Assembly (NCBI GenBank): GCA_021324595.1
Contig: JAJPIV010000021.1
Span: 42,596 to 106,595, forward strand
Length of the DNA stretch: 64,000 nucleotides
Source of the DNA: Actinomycetota bacterium
Lineage (GTDB): Bacteria; Actinomycetota; Actinomycetes; Streptosporangiales; Streptosporangiaceae
Direction: 5' to 3'
Position 1 is the first letter of the stretch. Each line of letters begins with the position of its first letter. Under the pieces are notes generated by a model. It did no database searches. It saw nothing but the letters and a program-made list of their open reading frames with translations, and was not told where the DNA came from. Position numbers and translations under genes: made by a program. Of the stretch, positions 44,442-53,284 are shown in pieces.

Positions 44442-44453
44442 ATGAACGTTCAT
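44442..44453. promoter_or_regulatory. 12-bp palindrome upstream of the ferredoxin/P450 pair
   Basis: ATGAACGTTCAT, a perfect palindrome in an AT-richer patch about 100 bases before the ferredoxin start. It resembles TetR-type operators; no TetR gene is adjacent. Confidence 0.45.
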
Positions 44454-44551
44454 TTAATTCCTTTCATTCCCTGCCATGGGGCCGATCGCGGGCGTGACCG
44501 CCGGCGAACGGCTGCCGCGCCAGCGGCCGCGCGCGGACAGGAGGGCGCCCG

Positions 44552-44752
44552 GTGCGGGTGAGGATCGACCCCGAGCGGTGCCAGGGGCATGGCCGCTGCT
44601 ATGACCTGGCCCCCGAGCTGTTCGGCGACGACGACGAGGGCTACGGGCAGGTGCTCGGCGACGGCGCGGTGCCGCCCGCCCTGGCGGGCAAGGCGCGCCT
44701 GGCCGCGTCGAACTGCCCGGAGCGGGCGATCGACCTGCCCGGGGACGGCTGA
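44552..44752 (+). CDS. P450-associated 3Fe-4S ferredoxin
   Basis: A 66-residue ferredoxin with C10, C16 and C55 as cluster ligands (CQGHGRC and NCPERAI); His13 occupies the position of the missing fourth Cys, the usual signature of 3Fe-4S ferredoxins that feed actinobacterial P450s. GTG 44552 follows AGGAGG at 44539-44544. One base separates its stop from the P450 start, so the two are coupled. Confidence 0.9.
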   Translation: MRVRIDPERCQGHGRCYDLAPELFGDDDEGYGQVLGDGAVPPALAGKARLAASNCPERAIDLPGDG

Positions 44753-44753
44753 C

Positions 44754-46025
44754 ATGCCCGGGGACGAGCGCTTCGCCAGGGATCTCCGCGGGGAACGGGA
44801 CGAGCGGCCGCTCGGCACCCGCAGCGAGATCGTCACCGGCCCGGTCTCGGACTGGGCCACCGACTTCTCCCACCTGGAGCCCGAATGGGCCACGGGCTTC
44901 TACTCGATCCTGGCCGGCCTGCGCGAGCGCTGCCCGATCGCCCGCACCGAGCGGTTCGGCGGGGGCTGGCTGCCGACCCGGTACGAGGACGTGGCGGCCA
45001 TCGCCTATGACACCGAGCGGTTCTCCTCCCGGTCGATCATCATGAGCAACTTCCGGCCGCCCAGGCAGATCGCGCCGGCCGGCGGCTCGCCGCCGATCTC
45101 CTCCGACCCGCCGTTCCATCACGACGCCCGCAGGCTGCTGCTCCCGGCGTTCACGAAGACGGCCGCCTCCCGGCAGGAGCCCGCGACCAGGGCGCTGTGC
45201 CACTCGCTGATCGACGCCTTCGGCGACCGCGGCGTCGTGGACGCGGCGAGCGAGTACGCGCAGCACATCCCGATGCGGGTGATCGCCCGCATGCTCGGCT
45301 TCCCGCCCGGGGACGGCCCGCGGTTCAGGCAGTTCGTCGAGGCCACCCTGGAGGGCATCAACCTGCCGCCGGAGGAGCGGATCGAGCGGATGACGGCGCT
45401 GTTCGACTACCTGCTCGCGCAGGTCCGCGACCACCTGGACCGCCCCCGCGACGACCTGACCAGCTACCTCATCAGCGCCGAGCTGCACGGGCGCAAGCTC
45501 GCCCCCGAGCACGTGACCGGCACGATGGCGCTGCTGCTGATCGCCGGCATCGACACGACGTGGAGCGCGATCGGGGCGTCCCTGTGGCACCTCGCCCGGA
45601 CGCCGTCCGACCTGGAGCGCCTGCTCGCCGATCCCGGCCTGCTGCCGACGGCCGTCGAGGAGCTCCTCCGGGCCTACGCGCCGGTCACGATGGCGCGTCT
45701 GGTCAAGGAGGACATGCACTGGCGCGGCGTGGACATGAGGGCCGACGACTGGATCCTGCTGTCGTTCCCGTCGGCCAACCGCGACCCTTCCGTGTTCGAC
45801 CGGGCGGACGAGGTCGTCATCGACCGCCAGGTGAACCGGCACGTGGCGTTCGGCCTGGGCATCCACCGCTGCCTCGGCTCGCACCTGGCCAGGATGGAGC
45901 TCAGGGTCGCCCTGGAGGTCTGGCTGGAGCGGATCGGCTCGTTCACCCTGGCCGATCCCTCGGCGGTGACCTGGTCGGCGGGTCAGATCCGCGGCCCGCG
46001 GGCGCTGCCGCTGCGGATCGGCTGA
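44754..46025 (+). CDS. Cytochrome P450
   Basis: A 423-residue soluble P450. The oxygen-activation helix reads LLLIAGIDTTWS (about residues 258-269), the ExxR motif is EELLR (about 303), and the heme loop FGLGIHRCLG places the axial ligand at C373. Electron supply comes from the coupled ferredoxin. The substrate is unknown; the SSDPPFHHDARRLLLPAFT segment is common to CYP families that act on terpenes, steroids or fatty acids, which is too broad to decide. ATG 44754 is the only start matching the family N-terminus. Confidence 0.92.
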   Translation: MPGDERFARDLRGERDERPLGTRSEIVTGPVSDWATDFSHLEPEWATGFYSILAGLRERCPIARTERFGGGWLPTRYEDVAAIAYDTERFSSRSIIMSNFRPPRQIAPAGGSPPISSDPPFHHDARRLLLPAFTKTAASRQEPATRALCHSLIDAFGDRGVVDAASEYAQHIPMRVIARMLGFPPGDGPRFRQFVEATLEGINLPPEERIERMTALFDYLLAQVRDHLDRPRDDLTSYLISAELHGRKLAPEHVTGTMALLLIAGIDTTWSAIGASLWHLARTPSDLERLLADPGLLPTAVEELLRAYAPVTMARLVKEDMHWRGVDMRADDWILLSFPSANRDPSVFDRADEVVIDRQVNRHVAFGLGIHRCLGSHLARMELRVALEVWLERIGSFTLADPSAVTWSAGQIRGPRALPLRIG

Positions 46026-46029
46026 CGGC

Positions 46030-46051
46030 GGCCGGCCCGCCGGGGCCGGCC
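46030..46051. terminator. Bidirectional hairpin between P450 and HesB-like genes
   Basis: Arms GGCCGGCCC (46030-46038) and GGGCCGGCC (46043-46051) with a GCCG loop, between the convergent stops at 46025 and 46066. Confidence 0.65.
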
Positions 46052-46065
46052 CGCGGCCCCGCGGG

Positions 46066-46359
46066 TCAGGCGCGCCCGGCCTGGTCGAACAGGCGGAAGG
46101 CGAGGTCTCCCTGCTCGGTGACCTGAGCGTCGAGCTCCTTGTCGGCCAGCACGTCCGCGGCGGCGGCCTCGACGAACACGCGCGCCCCGCCCTCCTCGAC
46201 CACGTGGTCCCCGGCCATGGGGCCGTCGGCCAGGGCAAGCTGGAGCATGGGCTCTCCCTCGCCTTGCGCCATGATCCGCAGGCCCGCCTCCCCGGGCAGG
46301 TCCGGCTGGGCCGTCAGGGCGCGGATCGCCGAGACGGCGCCGTCGCTGAGCGTGAGCAT
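46066..46359 (-). CDS. HesB/IscA-like protein without cysteines
   Basis: A 97-residue protein with the A-type Fe-S carrier fold pattern (MLTLSDGAVSAIRALTAQ, GLRIMAQGEG, DHVVEEGGARVFVEAAAADVLADKELD). It contains no cysteine at all, so it cannot bind a cluster in the usual way; similar Cys-less HesB-like proteins are common in actinomycetes and their role is unknown. ATG 46357-46359. Single gene, convergent with the P450 gene. Confidence 0.75.
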   Translation of the reverse strand: MLTLSDGAVSAIRALTAQPDLPGEAGLRIMAQGEGEPMLQLALADGPMAGDHVVEEGGARVFVEAAAADVLADKELDAQVTEQGDLAFRLFDQAGRA

Positions 46360-46474
46360 CGCGAGCTCCTCACTGTCGGTGAAAGTGACGGGCCTTGCCC
46401 TACCCGATCCCGGCGGCCCGAACCCGCCGGCGGGCCGCGAGCGCCCGGCGGGCTGCGAGCGCCCGGCGGGGTCG

Positions 46475-46480
46475 TAGAGT
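46475..46480 (+). promoter_or_regulatory. -10-like TAGAGT for a leaderless MFS gene
   Basis: TAGAGT ends seven bases before the ATG at 46488, with no ribosome binding site between: the geometry of a leaderless transcript. Confidence 0.45.
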
Positions 46481-46487
46481 CGGGGCG

Positions 46488-47912
46488 ATGCTCCGGCAGC
46501 GGCCCCCGTGGAGTGCCGTGGCAGGATGGGCGCGGCCGTCCTGGCACAGCCGCAACGTCGGCCTGGTCCTGTGGGCGCGCGTGGCGATGAGCGCGGGCCG
46601 CTCGCTCGCGGGCGTCCTGGCCCCGATCTACCTGGCGCTCGAGGGGTTCAGCGGCCTCGACCTCGCCGCGTACGTGCTGGTCGTCGCCGCGGCGTCGGCG
46701 ATCCTGTCGATGCTGACCGGCAGCCTGTCCGACCAGGTCGGCCGCCGCCCCTTCCTGGTGGCGCTGCCGCTGGTCACCGCGCTCGCCGCGGTCTCGTTCG
46801 CCTTCTCCCGATCGCCGGCCCTGCTGTTCGCCACGGGCGCCCTCGGCAGCTTCGGCCGGGGGTCCGGCGCAGGGGCGGGAGCGGTCGGCCCGTACCTGCC
46901 CGCCGAGTCGGCGTTCATCACCGAGAGCGTCCCCAGCCGGCACCGCAACGCCGCCTTCGGGCGGCTCTCGTTCGCCTCGTCCCTCGGCGCCCTCGCGGGC
47001 AGCCTGCTGGCGCTGCTGGCGCCCTCGGCGCACGTGCACGGGGCGGCGGCGACCGCCGCCTACCGCGCCGGGTTCCTCGCCGCCGCCGCCGCCTCGGCCG
47101 CGGCGGGGCTGATCGCGCTCGGCCTGTCCGAGCCGCGCCGCTCCCGGCCGGCCACCCCGCCCGCAGGCGACGGCCGTCCCGGTGCCCGCGCCGCGGCGGG
47201 CGCCGGGGCGGCCAGACCCCCGGTCAGGACCGGCTGGCCCAGGATGCCGCGGCGCTCGCGCTGGCTGCTGCGCCGCCTGTGGGTCACCAACGCGCTCAAC
47301 GGGATCGCCGTCGGCATGTTCGGCCCGTTCATCACCTACTGGTTCTTCCGGCGGTTCGGCGCCGGGCCCGGGCACGTCGGCCTGCTGTTCGCGGCCATCA
47401 ACGCGGCCACCATGTTCTCGGCGCTCTCAGCCGCCCGGCTGGCCAGGCGATGGACCCTGGTCGGGACCGTCGCGGTGGTGCGCGCCGCGCAGGCGCTCCT
47501 GATCGTGCCGATGGTGCTCGCCCCGGGCTTCGCCGTCGCCGGCCTGGTGTACTTCGTCCGCATGATCGTGCAGCGGATCGGCATGCCGCTGCGGCAGTCG
47601 TACACGCTGGGGCTGGCCGATCCCGCCGAGCGGGGCGCGGTCGCGGCCATGTCCAACGTGCCCAGCCAGCTGGCGATGGCGGCCAGCCCGCTGCTCACCG
47701 GCTACCTGATCGACGAGGTGAGCCTCGCCCTGCCGTTCGAGGTCGCCGCGGCGTTCCAGTTCCTCAACGCCACGGCGTTCTGGGCCTTCTTCCGCAGGCA
47801 TCCCCCGGAGGAGGAGCGCGCCCGCCCCGGGCCGGCGCCGCAGGCCGCGCGGGGCCCGGGCCGGCCTGCGCCTCACCCCGCCGCCCGGCCGCGCCCCGGC
47901 CGCCGCCCGTGA
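46488..47912 (+). CDS. MFS transporter, unknown substrate
   Basis: A 474-residue major facilitator with 12 helices. Motif A after helix 2 reads GSLSDQVGRRPF, and the second half repeats the pattern (SALSAARLARRWTLVG). A long Arg/Pro/Ala-rich cytoplasmic loop (about residues 225-265) separates the halves. It probably exports a small molecule. An upstream in-frame ATG (46395) would add a low-complexity basic repeat and is rejected in favour of the leaderless start at 46488. Its last 40 bases overlap the convergent Gfo/Idh gene. Confidence 0.82.
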   Translation: MLRQRPPWSAVAGWARPSWHSRNVGLVLWARVAMSAGRSLAGVLAPIYLALEGFSGLDLAAYVLVVAAASAILSMLTGSLSDQVGRRPFLVALPLVTALAAVSFAFSRSPALLFATGALGSFGRGSGAGAGAVGPYLPAESAFITESVPSRHRNAAFGRLSFASSLGALAGSLLALLAPSAHVHGAAATAAYRAGFLAAAAASAAAGLIALGLSEPRRSRPATPPAGDGRPGARAAAGAGAARPPVRTGWPRMPRRSRWLLRRLWVTNALNGIAVGMFGPFITYWFFRRFGAGPGHVGLLFAAINAATMFSALSAARLARRWTLVGTVAVVRAAQALLIVPMVLAPGFAVAGLVYFVRMIVQRIGMPLRQSYTLGLADPAERGAVAAMSNVPSQLAMAASPLLTGYLIDEVSLALPFEVAAAFQFLNATAFWAFFRRHPPEEERARPGPAPQAARGPGRPAPHPAARPRPGRRP

Positions 47913-49060
47913 TCAGCGGCGGCGGCCAGCACCTCATCCGTCCTCACCCACTGCCCGCGCGCGGCGGAGACCTCCATTGCCTCGCAGACGGCCTGCACGG
48001 CGGCGCCCTCGCCGAAGCCCGGCGCCCAGGGGCCGGCGGGCCAGCGCTCCAGCAGGTCGGCGGCCTGGTTGGCGAAGCTGGCGCCGTACCCGATCCCCTG
48101 CCCGATCGGCCACCACCCGGCCGTCAGCGGATGCGACGGGTGCTCCGCCCTGATCCGGCGCATGCCGTAGCGCCGCTCGTCCTCGTCCGCGCCGCCGTGC
48201 CACAGCTCGTTCAGCCGGGCGTAGCTGAAGAACAGCGTGCCGCGGCTGCCGTTCACCTCGACCGTGAAGTCGCAGGGCCGGCGCACGGCCACCCGCGCCA
48301 CCTCGAGGGTGCCGCGGGCTCCCGACGCGAACCGCAGCAGCGCGGACGAGGCGTCGTCCACGGCGACCGCCCGGCGGCCGCCGTCCGGCGACGGCCGGTC
48401 GCGGATGAACGTCTGGGACTGCGCGCACACCGCCTCGATCTCCCCTGCCATCCACATCGCCAGGTCGATCAGGTGGCAGCCGAGGTCGGCGATCGTGGTG
48501 CCGCCCATCGCCGGGTCGAATCGCCAGTCGAACGGGGTCGCCGGGTCGGTGAACTCATCGGACAGCCACGTCGCCCGCCACAGCCGCACCTCGCCGACCT
48601 CGCCGCCGGCGATCATCTGCCTCATCAGCGCCAGTGCCGGCAGCCGCCGGTAGTTGAAGCCGACCGCGTGGAGCACGCCCGCCCCGGTCACCGCGGCCAG
48701 GGCGTCCTCGGCCTGCGCGTACGAGACCGCGAGCGGCTTCTCGCAGAGCACGGCCTTGCCCGCTGCGGCGGCCGCGCGCGCGATCTCGGCATGCGTTCCC
48801 GGCGGCGTGCAGATGTCGACGATGTCCACGTCGGCCCGCTCCACGAGCCGCCGCCAGTCGGTGACGTACTCGGGCACGCCATAGGCCGAGGCCGCCGCGG
48901 CGACGGCCGGCCCGGTCCGGCCGGCCAGCACGGTCACCACGGGCACCACCGGGAGCGCGCGGATCATCGGCGCCACCCGGTACCCGTGGCAGTGCGCCTT
49001 CCCCATCACCCCGTAGCCCACGATCCCGATCCGGGCCGCGGCCGCGCCGCCCCCGCTCAT
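47873..49060 (-). CDS. Gfo/Idh/MocA-family dehydrogenase
   Basis: A 395-residue NAD(P)-dependent sugar or inositol dehydrogenase. The Rossmann motif is IGIVGYGVMGKAH (about residues 12-24), and EKPLAVSYAQAE carries the Glu-Lys-Pro signature at about 102-104. The catalytic region includes DLGCHLIDLAMWM (D-x3-H, about residue 190). Last gene of the ten-gene catabolic operon; ATG 49058-49060 overlaps the upstream stop. It is longer than its two paralogs in the operon and closest to the general sugar-oxidising group, so which of the three is the inositol dehydrogenase is unclear. Confidence 0.88.
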   Translation of the reverse strand: MSGGGAAAARIGIVGYGVMGKAHCHGYRVAPMIRALPVVPVVTVLAGRTGPAVAAAASAYGVPEYVTDWRRLVERADVDIVDICTPPGTHAEIARAAAAAGKAVLCEKPLAVSYAQAEDALAAVTGAGVLHAVGFNYRRLPALALMRQMIAGGEVGEVRLWRATWLSDEFTDPATPFDWRFDPAMGGTTIADLGCHLIDLAMWMAGEIEAVCAQSQTFIRDRPSPDGGRRAVAVDDASSALLRFASGARGTLEVARVAVRRPCDFTVEVNGSRGTLFFSYARLNELWHGGADEDERRYGMRRIRAEHPSHPLTAGWWPIGQGIGYGASFANQAADLLERWPAGPWAPGFGEGAAVQAVCEAMEVSAARGQWVRTDEVLAAAADHGRRPGRGRAAG

Positions 49061-50004
49061 GACTGCGGGTCCGCCCCGGACAGGGCCGGGAGGGCGGCGC
49101 TCGCCCGCTCGGCGGCGTCCAGCGCGGCCACCGCGTCGGCGGCGCTCGCGCCGGTGGGCTCGCCCCCGCCGGCGTACACCGCGAACCCCTCCGCCTGCGC
49201 GCGCAGCGCCGCCAGCTGCGCCCGGTCCCCCTCCGCCGGGTCGAGGAAGTCGCAGCGCGCCCGGCCCGCCGCGCCGAACACCTCCGCGCTGGCCATGTCG
49301 CCGGGCGGATGGAACCGGCCCAGCGAGACGAACCCGACCGTCCCGCCCGACAACCGGGCCAGGACCTGGGCGCTGTCCACGTCCGGCGGCAGGCCTGCCT
49401 CCATGACCGGCGGCGGCGACGCGGCCGCGACCGTGGCCAGCTCCTGCCCGGTCAGCCAGCGCAGCTGATCGAACTCGTGGACGCCCATGTCGACCGCGAT
49501 GCCACCGCTGTGCGCGCGGAACTCCCGCGACGGCGGCCGCTCGTCCCATTGGTAGCAGCAGACCAGGTGGACATCCCCGAACGAGCCGCCGAGGATCCGC
49601 TCGCGCAGGGACCGCAGCGCCGGCACGTACCGGCGCCAGTACGCGACCTGCAGCACCACGCCGGCGGCGGCGGCCGCCGCCGCCGCCCGCCGCGCCTGCC
49701 CGGGCGACAGGCCGCAGGGCTTCTCGCACAGGATCGGCAGCCCCCGCGCGGCGACCTCCTCCACGAGCGCCAGGTGCTGGTCGCTGGGCGCGACGATGAG
49801 CACCCCGTCGAGCCGCTCGGCGTCCAGCATCTGGGCCACGCTGGCATGCGCCGGCAACCCCAGCGCGGCCGCCTCCTCCCGGTTGCGGCGCGCCGGCTCG
49901 GCCACCGCCGCCACCCGCACGCCCTGGCAGCCGGCCAGCGCACGCAGGTGGGTGCGCCCCATCCGGCCCGCCCCCGCCAGCCCGATCCGGAACGGCGCGG
50001 CCAT
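49057..50004 (-). CDS. Gfo/Idh/MocA-family dehydrogenase (IolG-like)
   Basis: A 315-residue dehydrogenase with Rossmann motif IGLAGAGRMGRTHLRAL (about residues 7-23), EKP signature in CEKPCGLSPGQARR, and catalytic MGVHEFDQLRWLTGQ. Length and the GRMGRTH start are the closest here to myo-inositol 2-dehydrogenase (IolG), which oxidises myo-inositol to scyllo-inosose; this is an inference. ATG 50002-50004 is one base from the upstream stop; its own stop overlaps the next gene by four bases. Confidence 0.87.
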   Translation of the reverse strand: MAAPFRIGLAGAGRMGRTHLRALAGCQGVRVAAVAEPARRNREEAAALGLPAHASVAQMLDAERLDGVLIVAPSDQHLALVEEVAARGLPILCEKPCGLSPGQARRAAAAAAAAGVVLQVAYWRRYVPALRSLRERILGGSFGDVHLVCCYQWDERPPSREFRAHSGGIAVDMGVHEFDQLRWLTGQELATVAAASPPPVMEAGLPPDVDSAQVLARLSGGTVGFVSLGRFHPPGDMASAEVFGAAGRARCDFLDPAEGDRAQLAALRAQAEGFAVYAGGGEPTGASAADAVAALDAAERASAALPALSGADPQS

Positions 50005-50005
50005 C

Positions 50006-50941
50006 TCACAGGCCCCTCTTCGCCAGGTAGGCCCGGTTGGCGCGCTGATCGGCGGCGGCCCGCGCGAAGCGCCCGGCGGTCCGCGGCCAGATGTCCTGCT
50101 CGACGACCAGCCACCCCGTGAAGCCGATCCCGCGCAGGCCGTCCAGCACCGCCGGGACGTCCAGGTCGCCGCGGCCGAGCGCGCAGAAGGCCTCGCGGGT
50201 CCAGATCTCGGTGACCGGGGCCCCGTCCGCCTCGATCTGCCGCATGACCTCGCGCACGGCGTCCTTGAGGTGAACGTGGTTGATCCGGTCCGGCCAGGTG
50301 CGGATCACGGCCAGCGGATCCCCGCCGCCCAGCATGATGTGCCCGGTCTCCAGGCACAGCCCGACGTCGGAGATCTCCAGCACCCGCTCGATCTCCCAGG
50401 GCGCCTCGACATGCGTGCCGGTCTCGGGGTGGAACGTCGGCTCGTAGCCACGCTCCCGGCAGCGGTCCACCGCCCGGGCCAGCCCCCGGGCGAAGCTGCC
50501 CCACTGCTGCGCGCTCAGCCCGCACGACGGGTCCCGGGCGGCCCGGCCCGGGCGCTCCCGCCGGGCCGGGCTGCCGGCGTCGGCGAGGGTCGGCCGGGGC
50601 CGCGGGCCCGGCAGGAACGGCACGGCCGCGTCGAAGGCATCCAGCATGGCGTCCAGGGCCGGGAGGGCTCGCTCCAGGGCGCCAGGGTCGGCGTAGGGCA
50701 GCTCCAGGTACGCGCCGGCCAGGCCGAGCCCGCGGGCGGCCAGCGCCTCGCCCAGCGCGCTGCCGCTGCCGAGATAGCCGACCGGCCCGAGGTCGATCCC
50801 GGCGTAGCCGGCGGCCGCCACCTGCTCGAGCACGCTGGCGCCGCTGGGCACGTTCGGGTCGATGCCCACGGTCAGCTCGAACGCCCCGTAGCTGACCGGC
50901 GCGTTCGCGATCGCGATGCTGCCCGCGCGGGATGATGCCAT
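50006..50941 (-). CDS. IolE-like sugar phosphate isomerase/epimerase (inosose dehydratase candidate)
   Basis: A 311-residue AP-endonuclease-2-type TIM barrel. Metal-site segments are EPTFHPETGTHVEAPWEIER, GLCLETGHIMLGGGDP, INHVHLKDAV and WLVVEQDIW, which supply the Glu/Asp/His ligands. The NAPVSYGAFELTVG N-terminus and HLKD block are those of inosose dehydratase-like proteins, which convert scyllo-inosose to a diketone in myo-inositol breakdown. An Arg/Pro-rich insertion (about residues 113-135) is unusual. ATG 50939-50941; the upstream stop is 2 bases away. Confidence 0.82.
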   Translation of the reverse strand: MASSRAGSIAIANAPVSYGAFELTVGIDPNVPSGASVLEQVAAAGYAGIDLGPVGYLGSGSALGEALAARGLGLAGAYLELPYADPGALERALPALDAMLDAFDAAVPFLPGPRPRPTLADAGSPARRERPGRAARDPSCGLSAQQWGSFARGLARAVDRCRERGYEPTFHPETGTHVEAPWEIERVLEISDVGLCLETGHIMLGGGDPLAVIRTWPDRINHVHLKDAVREVMRQIEADGAPVTEIWTREAFCALGRGDLDVPAVLDGLRGIGFTGWLVVEQDIWPRTAGRFARAAADQRANRAYLAKRGL

Positions 50942-50943
50942 GT

Positions 50944-52101
50944 TCAGTCCTCGCTCGTCGTGGAGTGCGCCGGGCGGCGCGGGGACGTGCCCGCGCCCGG
51001 CCGGCTGGGGTGGTCCACCGGCGCCTTGCTGCGGTGGCATTCGATGATGGCCTGGCACAGCGCGACGTCGGCCAGCCCGTCCGCGCCCGGGGTGGGCGGC
51101 GCCGCCCCGCCCGTCACCCACTCGTGGAACGCGACGAGCTCGCGCTGGAACGCGCTCTCGTAGGACGTGATCTCCTCGGTGCGCCAGGACCGGGCCGTGC
51201 CCGCCTCCCCCGCCTCCACCACCACGGTGGCCGGCGCGCTGCGCAGGAACGGGGAGGGAAAGGACAGGGTGACCCGGCGGTCCGGCCCGTACAGCGCGAA
51301 CTCCATCGAGTACCGGGCGATGCCGGGCAGGTCGATCCAGTGAATGGCGACCGGCAGGTCCCCGAACCGGAGCATGACGGTGAGGCTGCCGTCCCGCAGG
51401 TCGACGTGGTCGAGCCGGTCCGGCTCTCCGAGCACGCCGCGGACGGTGTTCAGCTCGTGCACCAGGGTGTCCAGCAGCACCAGGTGGTAGACGCGGCGCT
51501 CGAACTCGCTGGCTCCCTCGCCGATCGCGCCGCTGATGCTCGCCTCCGCCTGCGCCCGCAGCGCCCCGGCGGCCTCATCCGGCACCGGGGGGGCCGGCGG
51601 CAGCCGGTAGTGCGCGACGTACGGCTGGAACGGGGACTCGAAGGTGGTGACCCGCATCATCCGGGCGCCGGCCACGGCGGCCACCTCCTCCCGGAACCGG
51701 GCGTAGGCCGGGTCATACCGCTTGGGGTAGGCGACCATCAGCCGCACCCCGGCCCGCTCGGCGGCGGCGATCATCGCCTGGCCCTCCGCGACCGAGAAGC
51801 ACATCGGCTTCTCCACCAGCACGTGCAGGCCCGCCTCCGCCGCGGCGATCGCGGCCGGCGCGTGGCTGCCCGAGGTGAGGACCAGCACCGCGTCCAGGGG
51901 GTGCGCGCTGATCATCTCCCCCCAGTCGGTGAAGGCGGCGCCGGCGCCGTAGCGCTCCGCGCAGGCTCGCGCCGCCTGGGGGACGACGTCGCACACCGCG
52001 GCGATCTCGAATCGCGTGCCCATCTCGTTCAGGTAGTGCAAATGCATCACCTGCGCGATCAGCCCGGCGCCGACGACGCCGACCCGCAACCGGTCACTCA
52101 T
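50944..52101 (-). CDS. Gfo/Idh/MocA-family dehydrogenase
   Basis: A 385-residue dehydrogenase with Rossmann motif VGVVGAGLIAQVMHLHYL (about residues 7-24), VEKPMCFSVAEGQ, and a C-terminal half with HELNTVRGVLGEPDRLD. The VMHLHY helix and the long insertion (PFQPYVAHYRLPPAPP) set it apart from the other two. ATG 52099-52101 follows GGGGAGGACC and overlaps the end of the zinc-dehydrogenase gene by 8 bases. The Ser/Pro/Arg tail is low complexity. Confidence 0.87.
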   Translation of the reverse strand: MSDRLRVGVVGAGLIAQVMHLHYLNEMGTRFEIAAVCDVVPQAARACAERYGAGAAFTDWGEMISAHPLDAVLVLTSGSHAPAAIAAAEAGLHVLVEKPMCFSVAEGQAMIAAAERAGVRLMVAYPKRYDPAYARFREEVAAVAGARMMRVTTFESPFQPYVAHYRLPPAPPVPDEAAGALRAQAEASISGAIGEGASEFERRVYHLVLLDTLVHELNTVRGVLGEPDRLDHVDLRDGSLTVMLRFGDLPVAIHWIDLPGIARYSMEFALYGPDRRVTLSFPSPFLRSAPATVVVEAGEAGTARSWRTEEITSYESAFQRELVAFHEWVTGGAAPPTPGADGLADVALCQAIIECHRSKAPVDHPSRPGAGTSPRRPAHSTTSED

Positions 52102-53284
52102 GGTCCTCCCCTTCCGGCTCGCCACCGCCGCTCCCTGGCGGGAGCGCCGGGTCCATCGCGACCTGCATCGCCTCCCCGGACTGCGCGACCGCCAGCGCCC
52201 GCGCGGCGTCCTCGAGGGCGAACGTGTGGGTGAGGATCCGGTCCAGGGGATAGCGGTCCAGGTTGGCGGCCATCAGGCGCATCGACGGCTGGTAGGCGGT
52301 GGACCTCTCCCCGCCGACTCCGAGGATCGTCACGTTGCGGGTGCAGATGGCCGAGTTCGGGTTGACCGCCACCGGGCCCATGTCCACGAAGGTCCCCGCC
52401 TCGATCACCACTCCGCCGGTGCGGACCAGCCCGAGCGACTCGGTGAACGTCTCGGGGACCCCGGTGCAGTCGATCACCACATCCGCGCCGAGCCCGCCGG
52501 TGAGCGCCCGCACCGCCGCGGCCCGCTCCGCGGCCTCGGTGCGGGAGGAGTCGAGCACCAGGTCGGCGCCGAACTCCTGCGCCACCGCCAGCCGCCCGGG
52601 CAGGACGTCGGCGGCGATCACCGCGCCCGCGCCCATCATGCGCGCCTTGACCAGGTGGCACAGGCCGAGCGGGCCAACGCCGAGCACGGCGACGCTGGCG
52701 CCCGCAGGCTGGCCGCCGTGCAGCGCCAGCACGGTCATCGCCGTCTCGACCCCGTGCGTCACCGCCATCACCTCGGTGAGGACGGCCACCTCGTCCGGCA
52801 GGTCGTCGGGAACGGCGAAGACCGGCGTGCCCGGCAGCAGGTACAGGTACTCCGACCAGCCGCCGAGCAGGTACGGCGGCGCGGCGCAGTGCAGGCTGTT
52901 CCCGTAGTCCTCCAGGTGCTCGCAGAAGTAGTACGGGTAGTCACCCCGGCAGTAGGCGCACCGCCCGCAGGGCACGTTCGCGGCGGGCACGATCCGCATG
53001 CCGGGCTCCAGCACCCGCCCGGAGAAGTCGCGCACCTGCCCGCCGGTCGCGGCGACCGTGCCGACGTTCTCGTGCCCGCAGATCAGCGGGTAGGTGATGG
53101 CGCGCTCGTGCGGAGTCCCGGCGTACTGCCTGGACTCGCCGCGGAAGGTGTGCTTGTCGGTGCCGCAGATGCCCGACAGCGACACCTTCATGAGGACGGC
53201 GCCCGGCGCGGGGTCGGGCACCGGGAACTCGCGCACGGCCAGGCGGCCCGGGCCTTCCATCACCGCCGCCCGGCTGACGGTCAC
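52094..53284 (-). CDS. Zinc-dependent medium-chain dehydrogenase
   Basis: A 396-residue alcohol/polyol dehydrogenase. Catalytic zinc ligands are expected at C-G-T-D in LSGICGTDKH (about residue 40) and in CGHENVG (about 74-80); the structural zinc site shows cysteines in NVPCGRCAYCRGDYPYYFC (about 108-126). The NAD-binding motif is VAVLGVGPLGLCHLV (about 205-219). It may oxidise a polyol such as an inositol isomer or sugar alcohol delivered by the operon's importer. GTG 53282-53284 overlaps the upstream stop (GTGA). Confidence 0.88.
   Translation of the reverse strand: MTVSRAAVMEGPGRLAVREFPVPDPAPGAVLMKVSLSGICGTDKHTFRGESRQYAGTPHERAITYPLICGHENVGTVAATGGQVRDFSGRVLEPGMRIVPAANVPCGRCAYCRGDYPYYFCEHLEDYGNSLHCAAPPYLLGGWSEYLYLLPGTPVFAVPDDLPDEVAVLTEVMAVTHGVETAMTVLALHGGQPAGASVAVLGVGPLGLCHLVKARMMGAGAVIAADVLPGRLAVAQEFGADLVLDSSRTEAAERAAAVRALTGGLGADVVIDCTGVPETFTESLGLVRTGGVVIEAGTFVDMGPVAVNPNSAICTRNVTILGVGGERSTAYQPSMRLMAANLDRYPLDRILTHTFALEDAARALAVAQSGEAMQVAMDPALPPGSGGGEPEGEDHE

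Noticed and set aside
50944..52101. Naming one Gfo/Idh gene iolG outright
   Set aside because: Three paralogs compete for this role and the family fold does not give the substrate; only an IolG-like label for the 49057-50004 gene is defensible.
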